Shown here in pieces: positions 25,900 through 33,617 of a DNA stretch of 39,241 bases. How positions within the stretch are numbered: position 1 is the first letter of the stretch; every line of letters starts with the position of its first letter. The stretch comes from Lachnospiraceae bacterium (GTDB taxonomy: Bacteria > Bacillota > Clostridia > Lachnospirales > Lachnospiraceae), in assembly GCA_030536455.1 (NCBI GenBank), contig JAUNPZ010000010.1:8001-47241 (forward strand). Direction: 5' to 3'. A program made the position numbers and the translations under genes. The notes under the pieces were generated by a model. That model did not search any database. It was not told where the DNA came from and saw only the letters and a program-made list of their open reading frames with translations.

Positions 25900-27180
25900 A
25901 TGGGAAAAGCAGCGGGCATCATCGCCGAATATAACCCCTTCCATCTGGGGCATCAGTATCAGATCGAAAGGACCCGGCAGCTCACAAAGGCCGACTATAT
26001 CGTAGTCGTAATGAGCGGCAATTTCGTCCAGCGGGGCGAGCCTGCCGTTTTCGAAAAATTCCAGCGGGCGCGGATGGCCCTTCTTGGCGGCGCCGACCTG
26101 GTGCTGGAGCTTCCGGCTCCCTTTGCTGCCGGAAGCGCGGAAGATTTCGCTTCCGCTGCCGTCTCCCTGTTAGACGGTCTGGGAGCGGTCTCCTTCCTTT
26201 CCTTTGGAAGCGAGTGCGGGAATCTGGACCTTCTCAAAGAGGCCGCCCGCTGTCTGATCCGGGAGCCGGAGCCGTTTCGGGAGGAACTAAAAAACCGCCT
26301 CCGCCAGGGCGCCGCTTTTCCGGCTGCCAGGCGGGCGGCCCTGGAAGCCTGCGGCCTATCAAAGGACGCCCTGGAGGCGGCCGATGCCCCGAACAATCTG
26401 CTGGGCATGGAATACCTAAAGGCACTGGAACGGCTGGGGAGCCGGATTCAGCCGGTCACGGTACTCCGGGAAGGTTGCGGCTACCATGACACCGCCCTTT
26501 CCCCGGCCCGGTTCGCCTCCGCCTCCGCTCTTCGGAAGGCGTTTGCAGATGTCCGTCTGACCGATTTACCCCCGGAACTTGCGGCCCAGCTTCCGCCGGA
26601 GCTTCTTCCCCTCTACCGCTCCGGCGAACTGCTGCCCATCTGCCCGGATGACAGTTCCGCCCTTTTAAACTATAAAATCCTCTCCTGCCTGGCCGAGGGA
26701 ATCCCGTTTCAGGAGTACGCTGACTTTTCCCCGGAGCTGGCCGGCCGCCTGGAAAACCAGGCTTACCCGTTCCGGTCCTTCTCGGACCGTGCGGCTGCCT
26801 TAAAAACCCGCCAGTATACCTACACCAGAGTCAGCCGCAGCCTCACCCATCTGCTTCTGGATATCCGTCAGAGCAGCCTGGAGCGCTGCCGCCGGACCGG
26901 ATACGTCTCCTACGCAAGAGTCCTTGGCTTCCGGAAGACAGCCGCCCCTCTCCTGCGTGAAATCAAGGAAAAAAGCACCCTCCCCCTTATCACTAAGGCG
27001 GCGGATGCTCCGGCAGTCCTCTCCCGGTGGCAGGAGGAGCACCCGGAAAGCTCCGGTGCTGACTGTCCGGCCCTTTGGAACCAGGACATCTTCTGCTCCC
27101 ATCTGTATCATATCCTCCAGCAGCAGAAATACGGGACTTCCCCTGCAAATGAATACAGCCGCCCGCTGGTTCTCTTATGA
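25900..27180 (+). CDS. tmcAL: tRNA(Met) cytidine acetate ligase TmcAL
   Basis: Forms N4-acetylcytidine at the wobble position of elongator tRNA(Met) from acetate and ATP. The 426-aa product begins MGKAAGIIAEYNPFHLGHQYQIE, the nucleotidyltransferase-like HxGH motif of the family (YlbM). It continues VVVMSGNFVQRGEPAVFEKFQRA and NNLLGMEYLKAL. The ATG at 25900 is preferred: AAGGAG lies 8 nt upstream, and the longer in-frame start at 25834 would translate the leader hairpin. It is the only plus-strand gene here. Its position beside the pduL-ackA acetate genes fits its acetate substrate but may be coincidental. Confidence 0.95.
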   Translation: MGKAAGIIAEYNPFHLGHQYQIERTRQLTKADYIVVVMSGNFVQRGEPAVFEKFQRARMALLGGADLVLELPAPFAAGSAEDFASAAVSLLDGLGAVSFLSFGSECGNLDLLKEAARCLIREPEPFREELKNRLRQGAAFPAARRAALEACGLSKDALEAADAPNNLLGMEYLKALERLGSRIQPVTVLREGCGYHDTALSPARFASASALRKAFADVRLTDLPPELAAQLPPELLPLYRSGELLPICPDDSSALLNYKILSCLAEGIPFQEYADFSPELAGRLENQAYPFRSFSDRAAALKTRQYTYTRVSRSLTHLLLDIRQSSLERCRRTGYVSYARVLGFRKTAAPLLREIKEKSTLPLITKAADAPAVLSRWQEEHPESSGADCPALWNQDIFCSHLYHILQQQKYGTSPANEYSRPLVLL

Positions 27181-27193
27181 CCAGCGGACGGCT
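27157..27193 (+). other. Hairpin spanning the tmcAL stop codon
   Basis: Arms 27157-27170 and 27180-27193 form a 14-bp stem with one mismatch and a 9-nt loop that holds most of the TGA stop. No T-run follows on the plus strand. It may act as a transcription end or mRNA 3' stabiliser between convergent genes. Confidence 0.55.
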
Positions 27194-27201
27194 GTCCGTC
27201 T

Positions 27202-27293
27202 GCAGGAGCCGCTTCATCCGCATCAACTTTTCGGCCGCAGGAGCAGCCTCATCCGCGTCAGCTTTCCGGCCGCAGAAGCAGCTTTGCCAGCGT
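27202..27293. repeat. 35-bp tandem repeat at the convergent gene ends
   Basis: Two 35-bp units (27202-27236, 27237-27271) differ at about six positions. A third partial copy follows from 27272. The third copy codes for the last residues of the methyltransferase (KLLLRPES) and the stop lies in the second, so the array looks like tandem duplication of the gene's 3' end. Confidence 0.75.
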
Positions 27294-28442
27294 CGGCTCC
27301 ACCTGCCAGAACGCCATCAGCTCCCGGATTTCCTTTTCATTCTCCTTCTTCTTTCCCTGCTTCACCGCGCGGATCAGGATATTCTTCGGCGTATGCTCCA
27401 TGTCGATAAACTCCAGAATCTGGGTCCGGTAGCCCTCATGCTCCAGCAGCTCCGCCCGCAGGCCATCGGTATAAAGCGCCGCAAGCCGCTCCTTTAAAAG
27501 ACCGTACTGGAGGATGAGCTTCATCTGCTCATTCTGCATCTGCCGGTTCCATTCATGCTGGCAGCATGGCACAGAAAGAATCACCTGCGCCCCCCAGTTC
27601 ACGGCCTTTGCCAGGGCATAATCCGTAGCGGTATCGCAGGCGTGGAGCGTCACCACCATATCGACATGGTCCACCCCTTCGTAGGACGCGATATCTCCGT
27701 GGTAAAACCGCAGGGTATCAAAATGATACTTCCGGCTCAGCTGGTTGCAGTGGTCGATCACGTCCTGCTTTAAATCCAGCCCGATGACCCGGATGGCATA
27801 GCCCTTCACCACCTTCAGATAATGGTACATGGCAAAGGTGAGATAGGATTTTCCGCATCCGAAATCAATGATGGTGTTCTCCCGCTCCCTGGAAAGCTGA
27901 GGCAGGATATCCTCGATAAACTCCAGGAACCGGTTAATCTGCCGGAACTTGTCGTATTTGGCCCGGACCACCTTCCCTTCCTTCGTCATAACGCCCAGGT
28001 CCACCAGGAAGGGAACCGGGGTTCCCTCCTCCAGCACATAGGATTTCTGGCGGTTGTGCACCAGTCTGCGGGTGCTGGCCTCCCCGGCTGCGCCCATTTT
28101 GACGGTCCGCGCACTCTTCTTTACCGTAACCTTCCCCTTTTTGCTCACCAGTACCTGCGCCCAGCCCTGCTCCGACTGAAGCTCGCACTGGCGGAACTGG
28201 TTCTCCAGAAGACCGGTAAACGCATGGACTGCCTCCTGCTTTCCCAGATTCTTATGGAAGGCCTGCTTTCCCACAAATTCCTCCAGCTGGAACACCAGCT
28301 TTCCTCCGATGAGAAGCGGCCTGGCCTTTGCCTTCAGCATCTTCTCCTTATCCGATGAATTGCTGAAGAATATCTGTAAAAGCGCTTCGCTTAAAAATTC
28401 CTGGAACAGCTCCTCCAGCTTCTCTCTGTCCTGTGCCTCCAT
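27258..28442 (-). CDS. Class I SAM-dependent methyltransferase (Methyltransf_32-like)
   Basis: The 394-aa protein has an N-terminal region of about 180 residues (containing KKSARTVKMGAAGEASTRRLVHNRQKSYVLEEG). A Rossmann methyltransferase domain follows, with motif I IIDFGCGKSYLTFAMYHYL, the acidic strand VIGLDLKQD, and then HGDIASYEGV, TLHACDTATDYAL and SVPCCQHEWNRQM. The HACDTATD and PCCQHE motifs are those of the GSTCD/METTL25-like group, whose bacterial members are probably RNA methyltransferases; the substrate is unknown. The start at 28442 follows a GGAAAGG SD; a longer frame from 28484 overlaps the upstream gene. Co-directional with the phosphatase 20 bp upstream. Confidence 0.85.
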   Translation of the reverse strand: MEAQDREKLEELFQEFLSEALLQIFFSNSSDKEKMLKAKARPLLIGGKLVFQLEEFVGKQAFHKNLGKQEAVHAFTGLLENQFRQCELQSEQGWAQVLVSKKGKVTVKKSARTVKMGAAGEASTRRLVHNRQKSYVLEEGTPVPFLVDLGVMTKEGKVVRAKYDKFRQINRFLEFIEDILPQLSRERENTIIDFGCGKSYLTFAMYHYLKVVKGYAIRVIGLDLKQDVIDHCNQLSRKYHFDTLRFYHGDIASYEGVDHVDMVVTLHACDTATDYALAKAVNWGAQVILSVPCCQHEWNRQMQNEQMKLILQYGLLKERLAALYTDGLRAELLEHEGYRTQILEFIDMEHTPKNILIRAVKQGKKKENEKEIRELMAFWQVEPTLAKLLLRPES

Positions 28443-28462
28443 ATATTCCCGTTTCCTTTCCT

Positions 28463-29104
28463 TTAATTCTCCGCATCCACCCACGCGCTTCTTAACAGCT
28501 CCGGATGGGACTGCAGATGGGCATAATCATTAAACCGCTCCAAAGTAAACCGGCCAAGTCCGGGATGATACTCCAGCTCCGTAATGCTGCAGTTCTCCAG
28601 ACTGGTTCCCAGTGTCCTCCATTTCGCCATATCCATTCCCAGGTAATGGGTCACCATACTGCGGATGACGCCGCCGTGGGTCACAACCGCCACCTTCTCG
28701 TAACCGCTCTCCGCAATCTGGCGGAACACCGGAATCACACGGCGCACCACATCCCCGGCGCTCTCCCCGCCCGGATAAGGGATATCGTATTCCATCTTCT
28801 TCTGCTCCGCCTGGAATGCGGCAAAACGCACCGCAATCTCCTCATCGCTTAAGCCCTCCATCTTGCCAAAGGAGATTTCCCGAAGCTCCGGATACATGTA
28901 ATGCTCCACATTCCAGTACAGATTCGCCGCCTGAGCCGTCTGGACCGCCCGCTTTAAACCGCTGGAATAAACCACCTGGATGCCCTCCTTTGCCAGACGC
29001 TCCCCTAATAGCGCCGCCTGGCGGAAGCCTTCCTCACATAAATCCACATCTACATTGCACAGCTTGCTGTTCTGCCGTCCATGACGGATTAAATATATTT
29101 TCAT
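28463..29104 (-). CDS. Histidine phosphatase family protein
   Basis: The 213-aa protein of the phosphoglycerate mutase-like superfamily has the catalytic RHG motif at the N-terminus (MKIYLIRHGRQNS). It also has SSGLKRAVQTAQA, the acid residue in LREISFGKMEGLSDEEI, and the second His in VVTHGGVIRSM. These are broad-specificity phosphatases; the substrate cannot be told. It follows the UPF0210 gene after a terminator-like hairpin and precedes the methyltransferase gene by 20 bp. Confidence 0.92.
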   Translation of the reverse strand: MKIYLIRHGRQNSKLCNVDVDLCEEGFRQAALLGERLAKEGIQVVYSSGLKRAVQTAQAANLYWNVEHYMYPELREISFGKMEGLSDEEIAVRFAAFQAEQKKMEYDIPYPGGESAGDVVRRVIPVFRQIAESGYEKVAVVTHGGVIRSMVTHYLGMDMAKWRTLGTSLENCSITELEYHPGLGRFTLERFNDYAHLQSHPELLRSAWVDAEN

Positions 29105-29134
29105 CTTTCCATTCCTTTCGTAAGGGCTGTGAAA

Positions 29135-29173
29135 TGAAAAAAACGGAGCAGCATCTCATCCCTGCCGCCCCGT
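29135..29173 (-). terminator. Terminator after the UPF0210 gene
   Basis: On the minus strand ACGG..GGCAG pairs with CTGCT.CCGT (outer arms 29143-29146 and 29170-29173; a bulged stem), followed by seven T residues. It lies 21 nt after the stop codon. The gene downstream (histidine phosphatase) has no clear promoter of its own, so partial read-through is likely. Confidence 0.7.
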
Positions 29174-29194
29174 CTTCCATCTTCCCGTATAAGC

Positions 29195-30559
29195 TTAGTT
29201 TTTAAAACTGTGAATCGGCGCCGGAATCCGTCCGCCTCTGGTAACGAACTTCTCACAGGAGAACTGGTTCACCGGCATAACCGGCGCATAGCCTAAGAGG
29301 CCGCCGAACTCCACCGTCTCGCCCAGACCCTTTCCGATCACCGGAATCACACGAACTGCCGTGGTCTTCTGGTTAATCATGCCAATCGCCGCCTCGTCTG
29401 CAATGATGCCTGCGATGGTGGTCGCCGGGGTATCTCCCGGAATGGCAATCATGTCCAGACCGACGGAGCAGACACAGGTCATGGCCTCCAGCTTTTCAAT
29501 GGTCAGAGCGCCTTCATTTACCGCATCAATCATGCCCTGGTCCTCGCTGACCGGAATAAACGCGCCGCTTAATCCGCCCACATAGGAGGAGGCCATCACG
29601 CCGCCCTTCTTCACCTGGTCATTTAACATGGCGAGTGCCGCCGTGGTTCCCGGTGCGCCGACCCGCTCCAGACCAATCTCCTGCAGAATCTCCGCCACAC
29701 TGTCACCGACTGCCGGAGTCGGAGCCAGAGACAGATCAATGATGCCGAACGGGATGCCCAGACGCTTGGAAGCCTCCTGCGCCACCAGCTGTCCCACACG
29801 GGTAATCTTAAATGCCGTCTTCTTAATCGTCTCGCAGAGCACCTCAAAGTTCTCGCCCCGCACCTTCTCCAGCGCTACCTTTACAACGCCCGGACCGCTG
29901 ACGCCTACGTTGATGATTGCATCCGCCTCGGTTACGCCGTGGAATGCGCCTGCCATAAATGGGTTATCATCCGGCGCGTTGCAGAACACCACCAGCTTGG
30001 CACAGCCCAGAGAATCGTTCTCCTTTGTCGCCTCAGCCGTCTGAAGCACCACCTGGCCCATCATATTCACCGCATCCATATTCAGGCCGGTCTTGGTGGA
30101 GCCTACGTTAATGGAGCTGCACACCCGCTCCGTTACCGCCAGCGCCTGGGGAATGGAACGGATCAGATTCTCATCTGCGGTGGTCATGCCCTTGCTTACC
30201 AGTGCGGAATAGCCGCCGATAAAGTTTACGCCGACCTCCTTTGCCGCGCGGTCCAGGGTCCTTGCGATGGTCACGAAATCCTCCGGACATCTGCAGGCCG
30301 CACCGCCTACCAGCGCGATCGGAGTCACGGAAATCCGCTTATTTACAATCGGAATGCCGAAATCCTTCTCAATCGCCTTGCCGGTCGCTACCAGGTCCTT
30401 CGCAACGGTGGTAATCTTGTTGTAAATCTTTTCATTCACCACATCCAGATTCTCATCCGCGCAGTCCAGAAGGCTGATTCCTAAAGTAATGGTACGCACA
30501 TCCAGATTTTCATGCTCAATCATATTGTTGGTTTCATTTACTTCATATATATTTATCAT
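29195..30559 (-). CDS. UPF0210 (DUF711/PFL) family protein
   Basis: The 454-aa protein of the UPF0210 family is structurally related to glycyl-radical (pyruvate formate-lyase-like) barrels but is not known to be a radical enzyme. Visible hallmarks are [43 protein letters not shown] and [13 protein letters not shown]. The ATG at 30559 gives the standard family length. An ATG at 30583 has no SD. It is always found with a UPF0237 ACT protein, as here, which suggests that the small partner senses an amino acid. The biochemical function is unknown. Confidence 0.92.
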   Translation of the reverse strand: MINIYEVNETNNMIEHENLDVRTITLGISLLDCADENLDVVNEKIYNKITTVAKDLVATGKAIEKDFGIPIVNKRISVTPIALVGGAACRCPEDFVTIARTLDRAAKEVGVNFIGGYSALVSKGMTTADENLIRSIPQALAVTERVCSSINVGSTKTGLNMDAVNMMGQVVLQTAEATKENDSLGCAKLVVFCNAPDDNPFMAGAFHGVTEADAIINVGVSGPGVVKVALEKVRGENFEVLCETIKKTAFKITRVGQLVAQEASKRLGIPFGIIDLSLAPTPAVGDSVAEILQEIGLERVGAPGTTAALAMLNDQVKKGGVMASSYVGGLSGAFIPVSEDQGMIDAVNEGALTIEKLEAMTCVCSVGLDMIAIPGDTPATTIAGIIADEAAIGMINQKTTAVRVIPVIGKGLGETVEFGGLLGYAPVMPVNQFSCEKFVTRGGRIPAPIHSFKN

Positions 30560-30602
30560 GGTTAGCCCTGCCTTTTCTCTCATTCTGCTAGTGGTTGGAA
30601 CA

Positions 30603-30875
30603 TCAGATCCGGTGCATCTTGGTAAAGATTTCTTCCCGCTGACACTTTACCTTTACCCCGATTTCCTCTCCTACCTGCTCCAGGTCTGTAGCCAGCTCCT
30701 CAAAGGGCTTTGCTGCATGCTCTGCATCTGCAATCATCATCATACTGAAATATTCCTGAACGATGGTCTGGGTAATATCCAGGATATTCACCTGATTCTC
30801 TGCAAGATAAGTACATACCTTCGCAATAATTCCTACTGTGTCTTTTCCTACTACCGTAATGATTACCTTATTCAT
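30603..30875 (-). CDS. UPF0237 ACT-domain protein
   Basis: The 90-aa protein is a single ACT domain: [39 protein letters not shown] is the beta-alpha-beta start. It is related to GcvR-like and Gcv regulatory proteins and probably binds an amino acid. It is 43 bp upstream of its conserved partner UPF0210 and 30 bp downstream of the MBL-fold gene, in one transcript. Confidence 0.94.
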   Translation of the reverse strand: MNKVIITVVGKDTVGIIAKVCTYLAENQVNILDITQTIVQEYFSMMMIADAEHAAKPFEELATDLEQVGEEIGVKVKCQREEIFTKMHRI

Positions 30876-30905
30876 ATCATTTCTCCTCTTCTATGTATTT
30901 TTTCC

Positions 30906-31703
30906 TTATACCGTCACAATCTCGGACATGCGGTCCCTTCCGGCCACCGCGATGGAAAAGTCTCCGGCCTGATAAGGCGTCTCCCCCTGGGAAATCTCCA
31001 GGCGGACCGTCTCATACGCCAGGTCCTCGTAATTATTCTCCTTGCTCAGATGTCCCAGAAGAATCTTCTTTAAATTATCGTGAAGAATGTAATTCAAAAG
31101 CCGGCCGCAGGTTTCATTGGAAAGATGGCCGTGGTCCCCCAGAATTCTCCGTTTCAGATAATAAGGATAGGGTCCGGTCTCCAGCATCCGCACATCATGG
31201 TTGGACTCCAGAAGCAGAGCATCCAATCCCTGAAGATGGTCGATGATGTACTGGTCAAAATGTCCCATATCCGTTGCCACCGCCACCGACTTTCTGCCGC
31301 TCTGAATCCGGTACGCCACCGGATTTGCCGCATCATGGTCGATTCGGAATGGCTTCGCGCTCAAATCCCCAATCTGGAAATCCACATCCGGCCGGATGGG
31401 ACGAAACAGCTCCTTCGGATAGGCTCCCAGAGATGCCTTCCCCGCGATTTCCTCCAGGGTTTCCTGGGTCCCGTATATCGGAAGCTGATGCTTCCTGGCC
31501 AGAACGCCAAGTCCCTTTATATGGTCCGAATGCTCATGGGTAATCAGAACCCCGCTCAGCTCACTGCCTTTCAGCCCAATCTCGTTCAGCCCCTGCTCAA
31601 TCCGCTTATTGCTGATTCCTGCATCAATCAGGATATGGGTATTCTCCGTTCCTACATAGATGCAGTTTCCGCTGCTCCCGCTTGCAATGCTAACTAATCT
31701 CAT
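30906..31703 (-). CDS. YycJ/WalJ-type MBL-fold metallohydrolase
   Basis: The 265-aa metallo-beta-lactamase-fold protein has the metal-binding motif THEHSDHIKGL. It begins MRLVSIASGSSGNCIYVGTENTHILIDAG, the YycJ/WalJ signature. YycJ-type proteins are 5'-3' dsDNA exonucleases implicated in mismatch repair. In Bacilli the gene lies in the walRK operon; here it is alone with UPF0237 and UPF0210. It has a promoter at 31845-31873 and a structured leader of about 135 nt. Confidence 0.9.
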   Translation of the reverse strand: MRLVSIASGSSGNCIYVGTENTHILIDAGISNKRIEQGLNEIGLKGSELSGVLITHEHSDHIKGLGVLARKHQLPIYGTQETLEEIAGKASLGAYPKELFRPIRPDVDFQIGDLSAKPFRIDHDAANPVAYRIQSGRKSVAVATDMGHFDQYIIDHLQGLDALLLESNHDVRMLETGPYPYYLKRRILGDHGHLSNETCGRLLNYILHDNLKKILLGHLSKENNYEDLAYETVRLEISQGETPYQAGDFSIAVAGRDRMSEIVTV

Positions 31704-31750
31704 CCCGGTTTCTCATCCTTTTGTAACTGTTCCGTTACATCCTTTTTTCT

Positions 31751-31844
31751 CTATCCGATCTGCCGGCCCGGCCATCCTGCGAAATGCGCCGTTCTTCCTC
31801 AGGCATTCGCGAAAGGCCCTGTTTTTGCGGGCAGTCACGGATAG
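31751..31844 (-). other. Nested inverted repeats at the start of the MBL-fold gene's leader
   Basis: Nested pairs: CTATCCG with CGGATAG at the ends, CTGCC with GGCAG, GGCC with GGCC, and GCGAATGC with GCATTTCGC (one bulge). The section also contains two similar copies of about 24 bp, AARAAC followed by TTTCGC. The outer arm reaches into the predicted transcription start, so the outermost pair may act as DNA; the inner pairs could fold in the leader RNA. Confidence 0.5.
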
Positions 31845-31873
31845 ATTGTAATATAAAACGGGAAAGGATTCAA
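31845..31873 (-). promoter_or_regulatory. Promoter of the MBL-UPF0237-UPF0210 operon
   Basis: TTGAAT (31868-31873), a 17-bp spacer, then TACAAT (31845-31850; 5/6) on the minus strand. The predicted start is near 31838. Confidence 0.75.
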
Positions 31874-31949
31874 TAGCAAAATAAAAAAACAGGCAGAAAA
31901 GATGGCGGAAAAACGCAAAGTCTTCCAAAAAAGGTACAGAAAATTCCAG

Positions 31950-31989
31950 AAAAAAGATAGCCTCTGTTTCCAGAAGCTATCTCTTTTTT
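31950..31989. terminator. Bidirectional terminator below the inverted-repeat array
   Basis: GATAGC (31956-31961) pairs with GCTATC (31976-31981). The stem continues TCTG/CAGA past one mismatch to a TTTC loop. It has an A-run on the left and TCTTTTTT on the right, so it can stop transcription either way. It is the first good terminator after coaE, about 430 nt downstream. Confidence 0.85.
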
Positions 31990-32047
31990 GAGCTTTCCTT
32001 TATTTTTACTTGGTCCAGCTCACTGACCAATTCTTAGGTTTTTTATC

Positions 32048-32309
32048 CTCTTACCTTTGAGTTTGTTTCTGGACTTTTTTACCTCTTGTCCTTGAGTTGG
32101 GGCTTTTTATACTCTAGCCATTTGAGTTCGATTTTTTTACCTCTTATCGTTGAGTTTTTGTTTTATACACTTTCTATGTGTTTTTTGTTTTATACACTTT
32201 TCATTGTGTTTGTTTCAAACATTTTATACTCTTGTTTTTGAGTTTTTTCAGATACTTTATACTCTTATCATCGAGTTTAAGACTTTTTTTATCCTCATGT
32301 CTTAGTGAG
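32048..32309. repeat. Array of nine small inverted repeats in AT-rich DNA
   Basis: Nine units on the plus strand, each a T-run, then CTC, about 8 nt, GAG, then T-rich sequence. The CTC starts are 32048, 32083, 32112, 32141, (CAC) 32168, (CAC) 32195, 32229, 32262 and 32294. Matching GAG or GTG triplets start at 32059, 32094, 32124, 32152, 32178, 32206, 32240, 32273 and 32307. Units recur every 27-35 bp. In two units both arms change together (CTC/GAG to CAC/GTG), so pairing or symmetry is kept. On the minus strand the core reads ACTC-AA-N4-AA-GAGTATAAAA. No function is known to me. Confidence 0.8.
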
Positions 32310-32384
32310 TTTTATTGTGATTTAAAGATACCATATTTATCTGTGTTTGTCAATGGTTTTTGTGAATATTTCTGTCTACTTTTT

Positions 32385-32399
32385 AATATTCAGAATATT
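32385..32399. other. 15-bp palindrome just after coaE
   Basis: AATATTC, one base, GAATATT: perfect 7-bp arms, 17 nt beyond the coaE stop codon. In AT-rich DNA some such matches arise by chance. It could be a protein-binding site. Confidence 0.4.
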
Positions 32400-32416
32400 C
32401 TCCGATATCAATACTT

Positions 32417-33025
32417 TTATTTTTGTATTAACTGCATATTTAATTCCGTAAATTCACGGTCCAACTGGTTTTTCGTGTCCTCCCAGCTTCCGCCGTTCTC
32501 AATCACCCGGCTGCTGATGCTGCGAAATTCTTCCTCGGAAAGCTGACTTTCCATCATCGAACGGCAGCGTTCACGGCTGTAGCCTCTGGCTGTCATCAGG
32601 CGCTGCGCGCGCACCTCCTCCGAGGCATGCACATACCACAGCTCATCCAGAAGCTCCATGGAATTTCCGTCAAAAACGGCAGATTCCACCACTGCAGCCG
32701 GACAGCCTTCCTGCTCTGCCTGCTTAAGCTCCCGCTGTACTTCCCTCCAGACCAGTGGATGGGTAATGCCGTCTACCAGCTCCCTGGTCTCCCGGCTCTG
32801 AAAAATCAGTTTCGCCAGTGCCGGACGGTCAATCTGCCCGTCCTCTTTGAGGAAGGAGGTTCCCAGAGCCGCCGTTACCTGACGGTATCCTTCCTGTCCC
32901 GGCTCCATCAGCCCCTTCGCCACATCATCTGTGCGGATGATCCGGGCCTTCCATCTCTCTTCCAGCCAGTCCAGGACCTGGCTCTTTCCGGCGCCCACGC
33001 CTCCGGTCATTCCAATCCGAATCAT
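32417..33025 (-). CDS. coaE: Dephospho-CoA kinase
   Basis: Last step of coenzyme A synthesis: phosphorylates the 3'-OH of dephospho-CoA. The 202-aa P-loop kinase starts MIRIGMTGGVGAGKSQVLDWL (Walker A GGVGAGKS) and has RTDDVAKGL, GITHPLVWREVQRELKQ, ESAVFDG and LWYVHASEEVRAQRLMTARG. The start at 33025 overlaps the upstream glycosylase stop (ATGA) and has a GGAGG SD. A longer frame from 33064 is rejected. polA-coaE linkage is common in Firmicutes; here two small genes lie between them. Confidence 0.96.
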   Translation of the reverse strand: MIRIGMTGGVGAGKSQVLDWLEERWKARIIRTDDVAKGLMEPGQEGYRQVTAALGTSFLKEDGQIDRPALAKLIFQSRETRELVDGITHPLVWREVQRELKQAEQEGCPAAVVESAVFDGNSMELLDELWYVHASEEVRAQRLMTARGYSRERCRSMMESQLSEEEFRSISSRVIENGGSWEDTKNQLDREFTELNMQLIQK

Positions 33026-33552
33026 GCCATCTCCTCCAATTCCCGGCCCATACGGTACCGCCACAGCCGGGCCTGGTCCTCTGCACTGGCGTAGCCGATG
33101 CCGACTCTGGTATCGGTCCGGATTTCAAACCGCTTTCCGTCATCCTCAATCTGCAGCTCGTCCTGTCCCAGAATAGGGACATTATTAAAACGGCCGTTTA
33201 TCTGCAGCGCCTTTGTCAGCTTTCCCGGTCCGTCTGCCTCCAGGCAGGCGCGGATCAGCACCGCCTGCGGCTCATCCGGCTCTCCGGTTACGATATTGAG
33301 AAGCCAGTGGATTCCGTAGCAGAGGTACACATAGATACGGCCGGCTTCCTGGTAAAGCACCTCTGTCCGCCTGGTCCTTCCTTTATGGGCATGGCAGGCG
33401 GTATCCTCCTCGCCCCGGTAAGCCTCCGTCTCGGAAATCCGCAGACGGATCTGGCTTCCGTCCGGAAGCGTCCGCACCAAAAGCTTTCCCACCAGCTCCG
33501 GCGCCACCTCCAGGCAATCCCTGTGATAAAATTCTTCCGTCAAATACACCAT
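33022..33552 (-). CDS. mpg: DNA-3-methyladenine glycosylase (AAG/MPG family)
   Basis: Base-excision repair enzyme removing alkylated purines. The 176-aa protein starts MVYLTEEFYHRDCLEVAPELVGKLLVR. It has the catalytic region RISETEAYRGEEDTACHAHKGRT and YVYLCYGIHWLLNIVTGEP, typical of the mammalian-type AAG fold. The ATG at 33552 has an AAGGAGG SD 5 nt upstream; the frame from 33585 is longer but unsupported. It is coupled to coaE by a 4-bp overlap. Confidence 0.95.
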   Translation of the reverse strand: MVYLTEEFYHRDCLEVAPELVGKLLVRTLPDGSQIRLRISETEAYRGEEDTACHAHKGRTRRTEVLYQEAGRIYVYLCYGIHWLLNIVTGEPDEPQAVLIRACLEADGPGKLTKALQINGRFNNVPILGQDELQIEDDGKRFEIRTDTRVGIGYASAEDQARLWRYRMGRELEEMA

Positions 33553-33617
33553 GTTTCCTCCTTCCGGCAGAATGGGATGATGCAAGCTTTCTGCTTATTG
33601 CACAAAACTCCGTTCCG

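Larger units (their letters stand above)
31704..32416. other. AT-rich gene-free region between coaE and the MBL-fold gene
   Basis: 713 bp without a supportable gene. From the MBL start upwards it holds a structured leader (31751-31844), a promoter (31845-31873), a bidirectional terminator (31950-31989), nine small inverted repeats (32048-32309) and a 15-bp palindrome (32385-32399). Base composition of the array section is far more AT-rich than the flanking genes. Short reading frames here lack start sites and SDs and are not called. Confidence 0.8.

Noticed and set aside
31713..31928. 71-codon frame on the minus strand upstream of the MBL-fold gene
   Set aside because: It starts with TTG without an SD and runs through the operon's promoter and structured leader; its repeated KN-AFR pattern reflects the DNA repeats there.
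32048..32309. CRISPR array
   Set aside because: Units are 27-35 bp with only short paired triplets conserved, there are no long identical repeats with unique spacers, and no cas genes are present.
32178..32546. 122-codon plus-strand frame across the AT-rich array
   Set aside because: Its low-complexity Phe/Leu/Ser composition comes from T-rich repeats, it has no SD, and it runs into the antisense of coaE.
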